Source of the DNA: Mastacembelus armatus
Lineage: Eukaryota; Chordata; Actinopteri; Synbranchiformes; Mastacembelidae
Reading direction: 5' to 3'
Assembly (NCBI RefSeq): GCF_900324485.2
Contig: NC_046646.1
Coordinates: forward strand, 24,653,251-24,717,250
Length of the DNA: 64,000 nucleotides
Part shown: positions 40,531-52,053 of the stretch, piece after piece
Numbering within the stretch: position 1 is the stretch's first letter
Layout of the letters: each line of letters starts with the position of its first letter
Position numbers and translations under genes: made by a program
Notes under the pieces: model-generated
Seen by the model: the letters and a program-made list of their open reading frames with translations, nothing else
What the model was told of the DNA's origin: nothing
Database searches by the model: none

Positions 40531-40787
40531 ATCTTGGGAATTTCCCACCAGGGATCAATAAAGTTTGATGATCAGACTGTACTAAAGTTATCAGATAAAT
40601 GTAGTAAACAGTGACGGCCGTTCTCAGAGTCTGGAGCTGGTTTTTGGAAGAAGATGGGCCTCACATTGTTGGTGAGGAAGAACCATGTGAGCCAGATCAG
40701 CGGTGTGTCAGTTTATGGACAACAATGGAGGTCTAAGGCACAGACCGATAAGCTAGACCAGGTTCTGGTTTCACACACATTAGGCTG
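40529..40787 (-). repeat. Unclassified dispersed repeat, copy C, fused to the satellite end
   Basis: The reverse complement matches copy A (CCAGAACCTGG, CACACCGCTGA, GGCTCACATGGTTCTTCCTC, ACCAACAATG) and shares with copy B the terminal GGTGGGAAATTCCCAAGATA. The latter abuts the last satellite unit with no spacer. It includes TTTATTGATCCC, a phrase frequent at fish retroelement ends. Confidence 0.65.
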
Positions 40788-41080
40788 AGGACACCACAAT
40801 CGCTCTCTGTATTGGGCTGAAGTGCTGAGCTCAGCAGAGCAGCAGGCGGCTGATGATGATCAATATTTGTCAGTAAGAGGTGATCAGATCATGTCGCCTC
40901 ATTTGCTCCGTTTGTTTTACTAAGTGCTGTAACCAGTCAGTCAGAACTAACCTGTGGCTGCAGATGTGCTGACCAGCAGGTGTTTGTCCACACACACGCT
41001 GTTCAGCCTGAGGTGTAATGATTGACAGTGGGCGTGTCCAGGTGGAGGTGACGGCGTTTAAAAGGAGACGAGATACTTCG
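40788..41080 (+). promoter_or_regulatory. Insulin proximal promoter
   Basis: A TTTAAAAGG TATA-like box at 41057-41065 lies about 25 bp before the likely start of exon 1. Upstream are TAATGATT (41015 region, homeodomain A-box-like core), CCAGGTGG (an E-box, CAGGTG) and GGTGACGG (a CRE half-site). These resemble the A, E and CRE elements known from vertebrate insulin promoters; binding is inferred. Confidence 0.6.
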
Positions 41081-41503
41081 CTCTGCCTCACACCTGCCAG
41101 CTCTCATCTGCCTGCTCCTCTTCATCACAGACTCTCCTCCTCCTCTTCCTCCGGCAACGAGCAGGTAAGCTGCTGCTGCTCCTCTATTGCTCCTCCATCT
41201 CTGGATAGAGGTGGAGCTGCTCCTACACCTCCCCTTCCTCTTCCTCCATCACCTCCTGTTTCTGCTTCACCACCTCCAAAGGAAAACTTCTCTTCCATCA
41301 CTTTTCCTCCTTCTCCTCGTTTTTCTGCAACTACACCTCCATGTCTCCTCCCTAATCCTACATCTGCTCCTCCTGACGCTATTTGATCATTTAAGACAGA
41401 AATTAAAGAAAGAAAACATGAGAAATGTTTATGTCTGATCTGACTCTTCTGAACCTTTAAAAGTTCAATCTAAAGATGACTGTGTGTGCAGCTCTCCTCC
41501 AGT

Positions 41504-42132
41504 ATGGCGGCACTGTGGCTCCAGTCTGTCTCTCTGCTGGTTTTACTGGTTGTGTCGTGGCCAGGCTCCCAGGCCCTCACGCCTCCACAGCACCTGTGTG
41601 GCTCTCACCTGGTCGACGCCCTTTACCTGGTCTGTGGAGACAGAGGCTTCTTCTACAACCCCAAGAGAGATGTCGACCCTCTGCTGGGTGAGACCCCAAC
41701 TCCAACATGCACACAATCAATAAACAAACACAGACCCCATAACCAGAGGTGGGTTTGTACTGGACTGTTTGTCCCAACCAGGCAAACGTAGTTCACGTCG
41801 TAGCTTCAGGAAACAAGGAGAGATGGGAGGGGCTTAAGGTGGGAGTGAGTTTAGGTCATCAGAGCCTCTGGACGGCCCAGATGTTGTTAGATTATACAGG
41901 TGATGTCTCCTCACACATCAGGCCTAACTGTAGTGACGATGAACGTCTCTTGGTCTTTCCATCAGGTTTCCTGCCCCCAAAGGCAGGCGGAGCTGCAGCA
42001 GTGGGTGGCGAGAATGAGGTGGCCGAATTCGCCTTCAAGGACCAGATGGAGATGATGATGAAGCGAGGCATCGTGGAGCAGTGCTGCCACAACCCCTGCA
42101 ACATCTTCGACCTGCAGAACTACTGCAACTGA
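41504..42132 (+). CDS. ins: Preproinsulin
   Basis: Secreted hormone of pancreatic beta cells. Coding exons are 41504-41687 and 41966-42132 (116 residues), joined across a split Gly codon in the C-peptide, the conserved vertebrate position. A 5' UTR exon ends at 41164 (GCAG|GTAAGC) and splices to 41492. The signal peptide is residues 1-24 (ends PGSQA). The B chain starts [20 protein letters not shown] and ends in the dibasic KR at 54-55. The C-peptide is 38 residues, then KR 94-95, and the A chain is [20 protein letters not shown] plus Asn. All six cysteines are present. HN after the A-chain Cys-Cys is a less common pair at a variable site. The polyadenylation signal AATAAA is at 42208-42213. 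It is the fish insa-type sequence. Confidence 0.97.
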
Positions 42133-42213
42133 ACGTCCAGCCCTTAACGGAGGAGCAGCAGCTGCTGTCAAACAAAGAGACGTGGATGGAAGGTCTTTTT
42201 CCTAGAAAATAAA

Positions 42214-42750
42214 GTTTTGTGAATTGTGGAAACATCAGATCACGTGTTTTCATTGACGTGTTTCCTGGGTCATGTGTTAATCACTGAGAACTGAAATGAT
42301 CAAAAACATTAACATCATGTTATTTAAAGGTGTTTTCAGTTATTAATTAAAACCTGGATCATTATTAAACTTATGAGTAATAACAAGTCACTGTCTCTCA
42401 GTGAGATATTAAAATGAAAGATGAATATTTGGATGCAGTTGAGTATTTTCCTCCTAAACCTGCTGCAGCGTTTGTCTCCACTTCCTGTTTGCGCGCGCGG
42501 GGGGGGGGGGCATGTGACACACCTGCTCCGTGACGGCGTCGGGGGCGGGGCTGTGCGGTTCACCGGGTTACCTGTTACCTGCTGAGTCCAGGACAAGGAA
42601 GCATCTTTTCTCGGTGCGAGGGCTGTTTGCTGTGACCGGACCCGCGGAACGACCGGACCCATGTACCGGAGGGAGACGGGCCTGTTCGGTTTTTAGTCAG
42701 TTTTGTATTTTTCACCGACTTCCCGCAGTTTCCCCGCACAAAGCGCCGCA
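42214..42750 (+). promoter_or_regulatory. ins-nipal4 spacer and nipal4 5' region
   Basis: The first 250 bp are AT-rich. From about 42,490 the sequence turns GC-rich with a GCGCGCGC plus poly-G run (42492-42510) and many CpGs, consistent with a TATA-less CpG-type nipal4 promoter and 5' UTR ending at 42750. Confidence 0.5.
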
Positions 42751-45700
42751 ATGCGAGATGTGCATCTGAGCAACGAGACTTGCATCAACGGTGAGAACAG
42801 CGTTAAATCTCCTCAGCACGAAAACAAACGAGGCTCTGAGGAAAAGTAACGTTTATTTTAGTGAAACAGACCGAATCAGTCTAATCTGTCAAACACCGTC
42901 AGCTTCATCATTTGGGGGCAATGACCCTTTACCCGGATTAAAGAAAGACCCTCACGGTCTAAAGACAGAACCACCTGAGCCCAGAGCGGCTTCATTTGAT
43001 TTATTCTCTGCTGTTTGATTCTAAATTCCTGTAGGTGCGTAGAACCGGACAAACCCTGCAGCAGCACAGACCAACTGTTGTCTGTTGTCTATTTACTTTA
43101 GCGATTAGATCGTCTCATGTTTGCAGTGACGTCACCAGTGCAAATATTATTGCAGCAAAACATAAAACCGCCTGTAATAAACCACTGAACATACAAAACT
43201 CACAAAGAGTTTGGGATATTGGACTTTCAGGTGAGATTTATGGAAAATGTAAAAAGGTCATACTACAGTGATATTATATCATGAAAGTAGGACATTTAAG
43301 TAGAAGTATGTAATTTCTTCATCTCAAACAGTTTATTGAAACAAAAGCTAACAACAGTGGTGGGTATTAACCAAAAATGTCAGTGTCTCAATAACTTGGT
43401 TTCTTGTTTCTTGGTCTGATGATGTCAGACTGTTTAAATACAAACTGTCATTGAACCAGAACATTTACTGGTCGATGGTCATGGATCAGACACTTGTAGT
43501 GATTTTCGTGGTGAATCACCTTGTTAGAGAACAGCATGTTATGCAGTAAGTACTGAAACACTGAACAGTTGGACATGTGCATTCAACGGTTCAGAGAAAG
43601 TCAAATTAAGTTCAGCTGTAAAGGTTATAGTGCATTTTAGGTGCATTCTGAAATTCTGAAAAAGTCATATATCCCTAACTTTTTGTGAGTAGTGTATGTG
43701 ATTCTTCAGAGTACAGGACGTTTGGCAGAAAATAAAACTGGGGTCAGTTCTGGAGGAGCTTCAGGGTCACTGCAGGTTTAGGTCTTCTTGGGGTTTCTGC
43801 TGCAGAAATTTGACAAAAAGCAGCGACAGCATGTTTGACGTTGGTCTGACAGGGACCAGGTTTCCAGCCTGAAGTGTGGCCGAGCTTTCAGGGTGGGGTG
43901 TGATCTGTGACGTAAATATGGTACCACTGAAGAAATGGAAACCCTGATCAGGATTAGTCCACAGGCCCATCTGAGTTCAGTGGTTCTGGCTCAGGCCTCA
44001 CTGGGGACGTCTCTTCAGGTTTTAGGCTGAAGTGTTCTGCGACAGGAGCAATATTCTCTGTCCAAAGCGCAGCACGGTGCTGTGGTGGCCTGTGTACAGT
44101 GTAAACATCAAACTGCTCGGCCTGGTCGTCTTAGCGCTCTCATGTTACTCTGATCGGCACAGCGGTCGGACCAGTATTGCACAAGTCTGCACACAGACCG
44201 AGTGTTTAATCAGGGAGACAGAAACTGGATCAGCAAACACTCAGGAAACTCATGTTCAGTCGGCAAACAGCTAACCTGAAGCCAGTCATGATTTTTGTGT
44301 CGTGTAGTTTGTCGTCGGCATCAGACATGAACAAAGTGTGTTTCCTGTTGTCATCTGACAGTGGGGAATCAAACAAACCAGGACAATTGGTTCAGACTTT
44401 GTTAGTCTGTTCCTCAGCTCCACGTTGATCCAGCTGATCCTTCACTGCTCTGATCGTCCAGTGAATCCAGATGATCCCAGAGGTTAAAGTTTAGTTTTAC
44501 TGTAATAAAACCTCCAGATGCTCAGAGAGTCTCAGCTGTTCTGGAGACCAGTGGTGGCCCGACGCCTCCCTGGGACCTGAGTGGACAGGAAACAAACTGG
44601 TTTGAGCGAATGCCTGACTGGTTTCCATGCTGTGTCTCTGCAGGCTCTGTGGTGAAGCTGTGGTGCGGCTCTCAGTCTGCGCTGTGTTTGGTGACAGGAG
44701 GTCAAACCCAGTTCTACACACAGGTGAACACCAGCACTCAGGCAGCAGGTACACACACACACACACACACACGCACCCGCACACACGCACACGCACCCGC
44801 AGGGAGGGTCTTCGTTTAGGGTCAAAGTTCAGGCTTTACCTTCTGCTTCCAGGCTGCAGTTTAATTGTGTTTATTTAAACCTTTAACATAAAATGCTCTG
44901 AAATATGAAACATGTTTACAGGGCAAAGAGGAACTGGGGCCTTTTTTCCACTGCTGCTCCAAAGCTGATTAAATGATAGTTGAAAGAATGTACAGATTAG
45001 GTCTTCACACCTACAGGAACTTAGCCACTGGTCATTTGCATCTGCTTCTGCTTTTGTTTCCATTGTTCTTTGTTCGGGGATGAGTTCCTGAAACCAAACT
45101 TCCAGGAGGCCAAACTTGTTCCAGGTAGTCTCGTGGGTGGAGGGGGTGACGCAGCTCGTTAGCACACGGTATAAATAACACAGGATGTGTTGAGCTCGGC
45201 GCTGCAGCGAGAACGGGTTTGGTCCTGATGGATGTGTTTTGGTGTCACCTGCTGTCAGGGAGTACTTTAAGGGTTTCTGTAAATCTCCCCGTCTTGTTGA
45301 GGTAGGAGACGTCATGTTTCCAGGAATAACTCTTAATACCCCAGTGGACCAGGCTGGATCTGAGAACGGCTGGTTGGGTTTGTTGCCACTGTGGAAACAT
45401 CAGTGGGAGGGAAACTCCAGCGTCTTGTTGTCTTTGAAAGTCCTTTGGTAAATTAGTTTTTCTGGTCTCATAAAGTCTCTGAACACACAGACTGCAGGGT
45501 CTCAGCCTCGGAGACACACACTCTGACTGTTTGTCCCCAGATGTGCAGACAAACACCAGCTACAACCTCTGGCTGGGCCTGACTCTAGCTCTGATGTCGG
45601 CCTTCCTGATTGGTGGGAGTGTCATTCTCAAGAAGAAAGCTCTGCTCCGATTGGCCAGCACCGGACACACCAGAGCAGGTGAGTGGGGCTGATGTTTTTA

Positions 45701-45801
45701 CAGAGGTCTCACTCCTGCTTGAATCTTGCAACAGGCACATAATTGCCTCTTAGTCTGGAAATGAATAAATGTTTTCTGTCATTAGATACAAAGATATGAT
45801 G

Positions 45802-45837
<36 letters not shown>

Positions 45838-47887
45838 GTGATGGAGGTCATGGGTACCTGAAGGACTGGCTGTGGTGGGGAGGCCTGTTAACCAGTAAGT
45901 TGTCAGAGAATAAAGTTGCAGGACGAACAGAAGGAGATAATCTTGTGTAAAGCAGTGAGACGACACGTTACCATGTGGTTTGTGGCTGTTCTGTCTCTGC
46001 AGTGGGAGCAGGGGAGGCCTGTAACTTTGTCGCCTACATGTTTGCTCCGGCCACGCTGGTGACGCCGCTGGGAGCTCTGAGCGTCCTCATCAGGTACATC
46101 TCGATTCCTGCTCAGGTTTCAGCTTAGCTGCACGTCGTGGTCACAAACTACCTGCAGCTAAACGTCGCTCTGGTTTAACGACTTCTGCTGTGCGTTTCAG
46201 TGCAGTTCTGTCCTCTTACCTGCTGGGGGAGGCGTTGAACGTGGTGGGGAAGCTCGGCTGCATCCTGTGCGTGCTGGGAAGCGTGCTGTTGGTCATCCAC
46301 GCCCCAGAGGAAAAGGAAGTGACATCACTGCAAGACATGACCAATAAGCTGCTGGAGCCCGGTGAGAGCAGGACAAAGTCCGGGAACGCCGCTGGGCTCT
46401 GAAGTGATTTAAGTGTAGTGGTCAAACCTCCGTGTTTGTCATGTGACGTGGTCCAAAAACAGGAAATCCTTTTATTATCACTGACACATGGAAAGTGTAG
46501 AAGAGTTCTATGATATTTCTGATTGATTGTCTTGATCCGTCTGTGTGTGAGGACGGTCTGAGCATATTCTGTGGGCCCAGAAACAGAGTGAAGAGTTTAA
46601 AGAACGTGTGTTTGTGCCGCAGGTTTCCTGGTGTACGCGTCTGCAGTGCTGCTGTTGTGCGCCGTGCTCGTGCTGTACTTCTGTCCTCGGTTCGGCCGAT
46701 CCAACATCCTCGTCTACATCAGCATCTGCTCGCTGCTCGGAGCCTTCACCGTCTCCTCCGTCAAAGGTCTCGCCATCGTCATCAGCACCGGTGAGACGAG
46801 CAAAATGGAGCTTAGCGAAAAATGAAAGACAGGAATGTTTTATTTCTTCATTTTGTTTGATGAAGTTTGATGTCGTGCTGATAAGAAACATGATAAAAAT
46901 GGATTAAAACATTTTTTAGTCAGTCACATCAAGTCTGCTCTGTAATAAGTAAAACCACTAATTATGGTCTAATCAGAGACAGTGCAGAGTTTTAGCTGAA
47001 TATTTAGATGTTTATCTGCACCAGCACGTTTCATCTGTGCTGAGAGACATTTGGAAAATTAACCCTCTTCTCCGTCTGGTTAGTGGCTTATGATGCTTCA
47101 GTTCTTGCTAACCCTCTCACCTGGATCCTGCTGCTAACTCTCATCGTCTCGGTGGTAATTCAGGTGAGCTGCAATGTTTTGTTTCTGCTTTTGCTTGAGA
47201 TGTGTGAAGCCACGACAGACAAACAGTCTGAGTTTACAGATGAGCTTGTTCCTGCTAATGAGATGTGTTCAGAACAAAAATAAGATGAGGTGATGGTGAT
47301 GTAACGTTTGAACTGAGGGAAACTGCAGAGTTGGTCGATCATTTTCAGAATAAATAAACTGAAGTTCTCCATGTCGCTGCCTGCAGGTGAACTACCTGAA
47401 CAAGTCCCTGGACACCTTCAACACCCTGCTCGTCTACCCCATTTACTACGTCCTCTTCACCTCCGTGGTTCTGTCCACCTCCATCATCCTCTTCCAGGAG
47501 TGGAGGAGCATGGTGGCCGTGGACGTGGTCACGACGCTGGGATCCTTTCTGGTCATTGTGGTGGGCGTGACCATGCTGCACCTGTTCAGAGACCTGCAGG
47601 TCAGTGGACCCTCCCCTCCACATCGGATAAATGTGGAACAGATGTTTGTTACAGCTCGGTGGCAAATTCTTCTCTGTCTCTTAACGCAGGTGACGATGAA
47701 GCAGCTGACCAATCAGCTGTCTCAGCCGGTGGAGATGGACGGGTGCACAGAGGAGATTTCACCCAATGGACGAGCAGGAGGAAGGTGGACTAAGAAAGAG
47801 GATAAATACGGACTGATGGACAACGTGGTGATCGAGAGTCTTCCTCCCATGAGAGAGGAAGGCCCGAGAGTCTTCATCATCAGCTGA
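42751..47887 (+). CDS. nipal4: NIPA-like magnesium transporter, ichthyin type
   Basis: Multi-pass membrane Mg2+ transporter of the NIPA family (human NIPAL4/ichthyin is mutated in congenital ichthyosis). Ten coding exons: 42751-42790, 44644-44748, 45541-45678, 45838-45894, 46003-46093, 46201-46361, 46623-46790, 47084-47163, 47387-47599, 47690-47887. They total 1,251 nt (416 residues) with consistent phases. The N-terminus [15 protein letters not shown] resembles the NIPAL4 start. Family landmarks in order are [76 protein letters not shown], then further membrane spans through [20 protein letters not shown] and a cytoplasmic tail ending RVFIIS. About nine TM helices are expected. NIPAL1 is the main alternative identity; the N-terminus and tail favour NIPAL4. 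Confidence 0.9.
44748..44801 (+). repeat. (CA)n-type microsatellite at the nipal4 intron 2 donor
   Basis: A CA-rich run with GCACCCGCACACACG variants begins directly at the donor (CAGCAG|GTACACACAC). Confidence 0.9.
45803..45835 (+). repeat. (TG)n microsatellite at the nipal4 exon 4 acceptor
   Basis: About 15 TG units run right up to the acceptor TAG at 45835-45837, in the place where a pyrimidine tract is normally found. Confidence 0.95.
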
Positions 47888-50030
47888 AAGGGCTGGAGGA
47901 GGATGGAGACGCAGGTTTGGGTTTCTGGACTTTATTCCTCGCTCTGACTGATACTGTAGATCTTGTGCACTTTTTAAAGACTCGGGCCTCTGGTTTGACG
48001 ATATTTCAGCACTGAGGTCCATCAGCTTTCACACCAAACACATCCCATGTAGCCGAACACGCCGACACCAGCTCAGAAACCACCACAGAGAATCAAAAGG
48101 GCTGAAGAGCCATAGTTCAGTCATTCAGCTGATAAATACCTGTGGCCTCTGGTCATTATCATCTGCTCTACGGTTCAAAACGTATCTTTAATAAGCAGCT
48201 TCCTTCAATCAAAATATTTTCTTTATGTGGGATTAACAGGGTGCGTCTGGTGTTACTCAGTGTGGTTTTACTGGGAGCAGTTCAGACTCTGTACTTTGAC
48301 TTTCCATCCCTGAGGCTAAAACCTGTTCTGATGGGCTCAGCTCTAAATAAGTGATGAGCTGCAGAATAACTGAGACACGGCAGCGTAACTCGAGAGCAGA
48401 GAGCTGGGCGGATCAGATGAAACTGTACTGTGGTTACAGTCACTGGAGCTGATGACAACAGTGATACTGATACTGATAATGTTGTAACTACACTTCCCAT
48501 GATGCTTTGAGAGATGCAAACTCCTGTGGGCCATGTTTTTCATTCCTAATCAAATATTTGCGTATTTCTTCTTGATAGACGTCAGATATATTTAGTTTAT
48601 TGGTGGTTTTAATGTTTGGGTTGTCGACAGAAAGAAAACGTACAATCTGGAAAAACACTCATTTGTTTTTTTAATTCAGTTTAACATCTCAAAGTCATTT
48701 CCAAAGCACTTTACGCACATTGTTAATGGCCATTAATATCTTCAGTAAGTTACTGTTCTCACGTTTTTGTTGAATTTACACCACAAATGAAGGATTTGAG
48801 GATTTATGAGCCACCGTCAAACCAGAGACCCTGAAGTCAAAGAAACCAGACTTTGCTTTTGAAGAAACTTATCGTTGGAACAACCTTTGACTTTTGCTGC
48901 TCCTGGTTCTTGGAAATACGAGCAGAGTGAGACGTCTTCGCTTGTGTTTTGTTGTTGATTTCCTCTGTGCTGAGGCTGGAGTCTATGAAGCAGCCGGACG
49001 ACAAACGGTCTGATATTCAGCGTGTCCTCTGACTTATGTCCAACAAAACGCTCATCAGGTTTTACAGAATATTTACAACATCAGGAGCATTTTTATGTTG
49101 ATTCCTTAAAAACAACATTTTTAACTGAGCTGATCAGATTTTTAAAAATCATTTATCAAATATCACATTTGATTTGCAGATTCACAGACATTAGTTTACT
49201 TATTTCTAACCATCAGTTTTACTTTAAGACTCTCCTGTGAGGCTGAGTCGATGATACGCTGAATGATGACCAGTGTCTGTTCCTGCTGCTGAAGACGTTT
49301 GTGCTCGTGAAGCTCAGAGGAACAAACTGGTCCCACTGGGTTTGAGCAGATTCACCACAGATCACATGTGCTGTGCATGAGCGTCCGTCAGTTTCCGTCC
49401 CAGCTTTAAATCAGTTGTTATTTACTGTTGGGTGCAAACAGGTCAGTTTATTAGGAACCCCTGTGTCAGACCCAGTCTGTTTATTAGGAATTTGGCTCAA
49501 GCATCAACGTGAAATGTCTGAACAGCACAATAATGTGACTTTAATGTTCTGATCCCACATCTGTAACAGGTTTTTACTAGTTGAAATGACCAAATTCTGG
49601 CAGACAGAAGAAACGTAAACATGCCGTGTTATGTTCAGGGTTTATTCAAACTATGTGGTTTTACGGTGAAACTGCTCAAACAAAACGCAAAATCTCAGGT
49701 TGAGTTTTATTTACCTGTAAACACTTTATGTTTTCAGAGAAACATTTTTATTTTTGATGCTCTCAGATCATTTCAATAATGGACTGATGGTTATTCTGTA
49801 GTTTGAACTATCTGAGGATTATTTGTTTTTTTGTACTTTTGAAATCAGCGAGAAATGAATTTATTGACAAAGTGGATATTAGTCATTTCAAATCTGCTAA
49901 AAAATAAAACGTATGTTTTAAATTGAAAAGATAATAATTCTTATTGTTGATGTTATTATTTGTAATGAGTGCTACAGTCGTTTTTTGAGTCTTGTTTGGG
50001 GGAATTACTCCACAACAGTAGGTGGCGGTA
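47888..50030. other. nipal4 3' region and intergenic DNA
   Basis: No polyadenylation site was assigned. AT-rich DNA follows. At 49446-49495 there is a two-unit trace of the TTTATTAGGAACCCC repeat that forms a longer array at 54248-54420. No gene was seen. Confidence 0.45.
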
Positions 50031-51477
50031 ACGCGCCTTAAATAAAACCAGAGAGGAAGAAACTGAAGGTGACTCAGGTGGACGCAGTTCGCGTTTCAGG
50101 CCTGGATGTCGTTGCCGTCCGGTCTGGATTCTGAGTGACCCGCTCTCGGCCCGTGGATGTTCCGTCTGACGCTGTTGGACCGGGCGCCGGTAAATGGACG
50201 CAGGACGGTTCGCGGGGCTGCGCTCAGGTGAGACGTGTCCCTGTGCATTGTGGGTAGAGGTTCTGCTGAGCCGCAGGTGGTGGTGACCCAAATTTAACAG
50301 CCGTGATGTTGTGATGGTTTCTGGTCATTCTGCTGCTTCGTGTGTCTTTTCCTTGTTTTTCTGGATGTTTGCATCTCTCCTTATTTTCTTTTTTAGTTTT
50401 TGTCTCTGTAGTAAATGTTGTCGATTATTTTTGGGTCTTGGTGGTATTTTGGATAGTTTTGTACCGCAGGGCATTTTCTGCCTGTTCGTGATGGTTTTGG
50501 TTTGTTTGTCATTGGTCTTAAATGTGCTTTTCCTGAGCTCAGTGTCTTAAGTGTGAGCAGGACGTCTCTGAACGTCTCCTGACACAAACTGACCAGTCTG
50601 GACTCTGGAGGTCTGCCACAGTTCGCTGGACCCAGGAGCCGTTTCTACTGTGTTTAAGTCTGGAGCCGGGTCCTGCTCTGACACGTCTGGTTATCAGGGT
50701 GCAGCTGGAGGTTCGGGTCACAGAGGAGAATAAACCGGTGATGAAGTGATGCACAGTGTGTGTGCAGATGTTGTGTGTGTCCACCTGGTGTCACTGTGAC
50801 TACATTGGCGTCTCCTTCCAAAGAACCTTACTGAGCTGCAGCTGTTTGAAACACTTTACAGCTGAAGCTTTAAATTCCTCCACTTGTCTTCCTGTTTGTG
50901 CCTCGTGCTGTTGGTAACTGGGGGACAGATCTTTACCTGGATTCACCTCATATTCACGAATATTCAGCAGCTGATGATGAGGAGTCCCAGGTTTTACACA
51001 AATCTTTTCAGGGCTGCAGCACCTGAACTCAGCTCATCGTCACTGATACTGAGCTGCTGTCGGCCCCAGAGCTCCACTGTGTCCAGACTGCAAAACCCCC
51101 CATGGACACACCCGCTGTGGTGTTTTCCGACTCAGTCCCACGTCCTGCTGCCACTAATACTCACTAAAGACCAATGTGGACAAATGCCGTATTTCCTCCT
51201 GTCTGGTCAAAGTGAGCAGCTGCTTTAATGAAGAGTTCTTACAGATTTACCGACAGGCTCAGGAGGAAGAAACTAAAGTCAGAAGGTCTAGAGAGATGGA
51301 CTCTGGTGGTTTGGGCAGGAGTTTCAGCCCTGAGTCTCTGTGGACATGTCTCAGCTGTAGTTCCACCACTGGGGCTGATAAAACACATGTAGCTCAGTAC
51401 TGACTCTCACCAGTTCCTCTGGCTGATGGAAGGAGGCTGCAGTCACATGACTACAGGCTAACCTGATGTGTCCAACA

Positions 51478-51511
<34 letters not shown>
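51478..51511 (+). repeat. (GAT)n microsatellite
   Basis: About 11 GAT units in the first intron of the unrecognised transcript. Confidence 0.95.
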
Positions 51512-51515
<4 letters not shown>

Positions 51516-51817
51516 GCTGCTGTCACTCAAAGCCCAAAGCCATAATTACATATTACACGCTTTAACTGGCTGTCATTAATTCCAGCCAATCATCTTGGCT
51601 CCTCTGTCTGCACAGTGTGTCCATGTTTGATGGTCATTTAAAACCCCCATAATCCTCTCTGAGAGGTTGAACCGGCTGCTCACAAACACAATGTGGTAGT
51701 GGAACCACTTTTCTTCTCATCTGACTCCTCATCAGATGTTTTCCCATAATTCCTTCAGAAATCAGAAGTTGAACACAAAGCAGAGCTTCATGCTGCAGCT
51801 TGTGGTGGATGAAACCT

Positions 51818-52001
51818 TGTGTGTGTGTTTGTGTGTGTGTGCATGTATGGCTTGTGTGTGTGTTTGTTAATGTGTGCGTGTGTTTGTTAATGTGTGTGTG
51901 TGTGTGTGTGTTAATGTGTGTGTGTGTGTGTTAATGTGTGTGTGTGTGCGTGTGTTTGTTAATGTGTGTGTGTGTGTGTTAATGTGTGTGTGTGTGTGTT
52001 A

Positions 52002-52036
<35 letters not shown>

Positions 52037-52053
52037 TTAATGTGTGTGTGTGA
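51818..52053 (+). repeat. Compound (TG)n / TTAATG array
   Basis: Blocks of TG dinucleotides are regularly interrupted by TTTGTTAATG or TTAATG, at least eight times. Such purine-pyrimidine alternation can form Z-DNA. It ends about 80 bp before the acceptor of the exon at 52136. Confidence 0.95.

Noticed and set aside
41486-41503. Upstream in-frame codons before the insulin ATG
   Set aside because: The frame is open but begins at a GTG, and part of it is intron; ATG 41504 gives a proper signal peptide.
43660-43705. Phrase ATCCCTAACTTTTTGTGAGTAG resembling a Tc1-type element end
   Set aside because: Only one short end was seen in nipal4 intron 1, with no partner repeat or transposase.
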